Below are positions 62,267 through 64,000 of a stretch of 64,000 bases of DNA, piece after piece. Source of the stretch: Hydractinia symbiolongicarpus (lineage: Eukaryota > Cnidaria > Hydrozoa > Anthoathecata > Hydractiniidae); the NCBI RefSeq assembly GCF_029227915.1, contig NC_079886.1, positions 7,316,001 through 7,380,000 of the forward strand, given 5' to 3'. A program made the position numbers and the translations under genes. Within the stretch, counting starts at the first letter, position 1; every line of letters begins with the position of its first letter. The notes beneath the pieces were generated by a model, which made no database searches, had not been told where the DNA came from, and saw only the letters and a list, made by a program, of their open reading frames with translations.

Positions 62267-62750
62267 TCCATCTTTCTATTTAGTTAAAACGTCACTCTTT
62301 TTATCTTCTCTCTTTAAGGAACTATTTTTTGATCATTTTGACTCCGTTATATTTCGCTTTAGGAATTCGACAAGCTCATGAAAAGGATAGACACAATGTG
62401 GTAGAAATACGATTGAAACTTTTTACAATTTTCTTCACCTTTCCCACAGTCCTCATGTCACTACTGCTGATTTCCATTGCAGCAAATAGTACCACTTTCT
62501 TCCGTTGCTTTGTATTTGCGTATGAGACACATTATTTGACGTCAAATTTGATTGTATTATCTTGACGTAATTAGTTTTAAAATGACTACCAAGTTTTAAA
62601 ATGGCTACTAAGAAAAATCCTGTACAAGAAAAACAGCTTGAAACCGTTCCACACACACTCTCGATTAATTTATTCACAAGTATTCGATCGAAAAAAAACA
62701 TTAATTGTCAAAAAAGGTTCGACAATGTGTTCGAAAATTAAATTAGGAAA

Positions 62751-62964
62751 TCAAATGCATCCAACATGAAAATTCATTAAAATTGTGTTGGATATAAAGC
62801 TGAAAATGTTAGATGAAAAGTTTGACCGAGATCAAACTTTATCCAACATCATCCAACATGATTTTTTTCTTCTTTTTTATTTTTGAGAAATTTTAGTTCA
62901 ACTCAAATGCATCCAACATTTTATTATCCAACATAAAAAAATTACCATGTTGGACGCATTTGAG
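62751..62964. mobile_element. Fold-back element with ATCCAACAT repeats
   Basis: TCAAATGCATCCAACATG at 62751 and CTCAAATGCATCCAACAT at 62902 both pair with inverted ATGTTGGACGCATTTGAG at 62947-62964. Further ATCCAACAT copies lie between them. No coding capacity. Confidence 0.6.
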
Positions 62965-63550
62965 CCGGCTCTAGTTTTGCAGCCTGTCAAATAGGACGCG
63001 CCATAAACTCCGCAAAAATATATATAGCTTCTTTAAATTTGGTATGCAGTTCGAATCAATTCCTCACTATTTAAAAGGGTAAGTTGTGACCACGCTAGCT
63101 TTGTGCTTATTGGTTTAAATTCGGGGTCTGCCCTGAGAAATTATTTTGTGTGAATTGGTGGATTTGAATAATGAGGATTTGCTCTGGTACATTCGTTTGC
63201 GTCTAAGCTTTCGTATAAGAAACTAAATTTTCATATCGTCGAAGAAAGCTTAGTTAATTAGGCTATCAGTACAGTGGTGCCAGGTAAATAGTCCGCCATA
63301 CAAGCAAACAATTTTGAAGTTCAGTACTTGTTCCTCGGTGGTGATTGAAGTGTTGACTTTCAGATAATCAAAAATGTCTCATATCCACAAAATATATTTT
63401 TTACCACAAAATCAGCTTTGACTAATTTAAACTAGAAAATATTCGTGATAATAAATACTACTGTGAGAACAGAATTCGTGCTGGATGGTTTTGCGTTAGG
63501 TAATTCTTAAAGTAATTTCCATTTTTACTGCGTTAAGAAATTTGACTTAA

Positions 63551-63675
63551 CTAGTCGATGGCCTGTAGAAAAATTCACGGGTTTGTCCACCCTTTCTATA
63601 CCGCATTGCATGTGTCTCGCTACTTGCGGTACCATTTTACGTGACAGACAGACGTATACGGGTCTTTATTATAGA
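63551..63675 (-). mobile_element. Helitron-like mini-element
   Basis: On minus it runs from TC (63674-63675) to CTAG (63551-63554). It retains GTATACGTCTGTCTGTCAC and the GCGGTATAGAAAGG segment; the hairpin is partly eroded. Confidence 0.65.
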
Positions 63676-64000
63676 TGTGAGTAACACATACACACCGAAG
63701 ATAAAGCTAAGTTATTCAGTATTAAATACGCATAAGGTATTTGTGAACAAAACAGAACCTGGATATGTTTTTGGAATTTCTAAAGGATACACGATCTAAA
63801 CTCTTGCATTATAGGTGGAACAGAGAGAAGTTGTTTTTTAACAGACTACTTAAACATGGAAGAACAAAGATTTTTCCCATTGATTTTATTACATAAAATA
63901 TCTACTATCGAATACGCTTTGAAGTCGGGATAAGCGATGTACTGAGTTTTGAGTTTTAGTAGTTAATCACGTCAAAGCATGTTCGATATAATTCTGTATA

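Larger units (their letters stand above)
59611..64000. other. Right flank without convincing genes
   Basis: AT-rich. It holds a WASP poly(A) signal, a fold-back element (62751-62964), a Helitron-like copy (63551-63675) and one possible coding fragment on minus (61976-62266). Confidence 0.45.

Overview
The window is nuclear DNA from a cnidarian, most likely a hydrozoan or other medusozoan. It is AT-rich, intron-rich and carries many small transposons. The diagnostic genes are minicollagens, proteins found only in cnidarian stinging capsules (nematocysts). I read it from splice signals, reading phase and family motifs; the species cannot be named from this.

Layout. (1) 0.7-4.0 kb, + strand: three minicollagen body exons with unusual split cysteine domains; no signal-peptide exon is visible for any of them. 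(2) 4-14.7 kb: no gene, several DNA-transposon remnants. (3) 14.8-16.7 kb, + strand: a canonical minicollagen with a signal-peptide exon, followed at once by a second complete body exon without its own signal peptide. (4) 20.6-21.4 kb, + strand: a two-exon 'minicollagen' that keeps both cysteine domains and a proline tract but has no Gly-X-Y collagen. (5) 22.9-33.4 kb, - strand: a 28-exon ADAM metalloprotease; the exon lengths I derived sum to exactly 863 codons. It has a signal peptide, a zinc site and a disintegrin loop, but ends in a cnidarian IDW...GECW-type module instead of a membrane anchor. (6) 35.1-41.8 kb, - strand: two tandem paralogues encoding signal peptide, conserved unnamed domain, Thr/Pro/Glu mucin repeats and a C-terminal minicollagen-type cysteine domain. 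(7) 43.4-59.6 kb, + strand: two tandem WASP/N-WASP genes, each of 11 exons (444 and 505 residues). (8) 59.6-64 kb: no convincing gene.

How it fits together. Regions 1, 3, 4 and 6 all encode secreted proteins with the CX3CX3CX3CX3CC domain or variants of it. In nematocysts this domain is known to disulfide-crosslink capsule-wall proteins. With the secreted ADAM protease, this suggests a physical cluster of nematocyst structural and content genes, next to an unrelated duplicated actin-nucleation gene. The most novel points are the tandem minicollagen body exons that may share one signal-peptide exon, the collagen-free minicollagen, and the mucins ending in a minicollagen cysteine domain.

Mobile DNA includes a roughly 125-175 bp Helitron-like family (TC start, 3' hairpin, CTAG end, A/T insertion site) with a head-to-tail triple, a TA-flanked pogo-like element, TTAA-flanked piggyBac-like elements and several short inverted-repeat elements.
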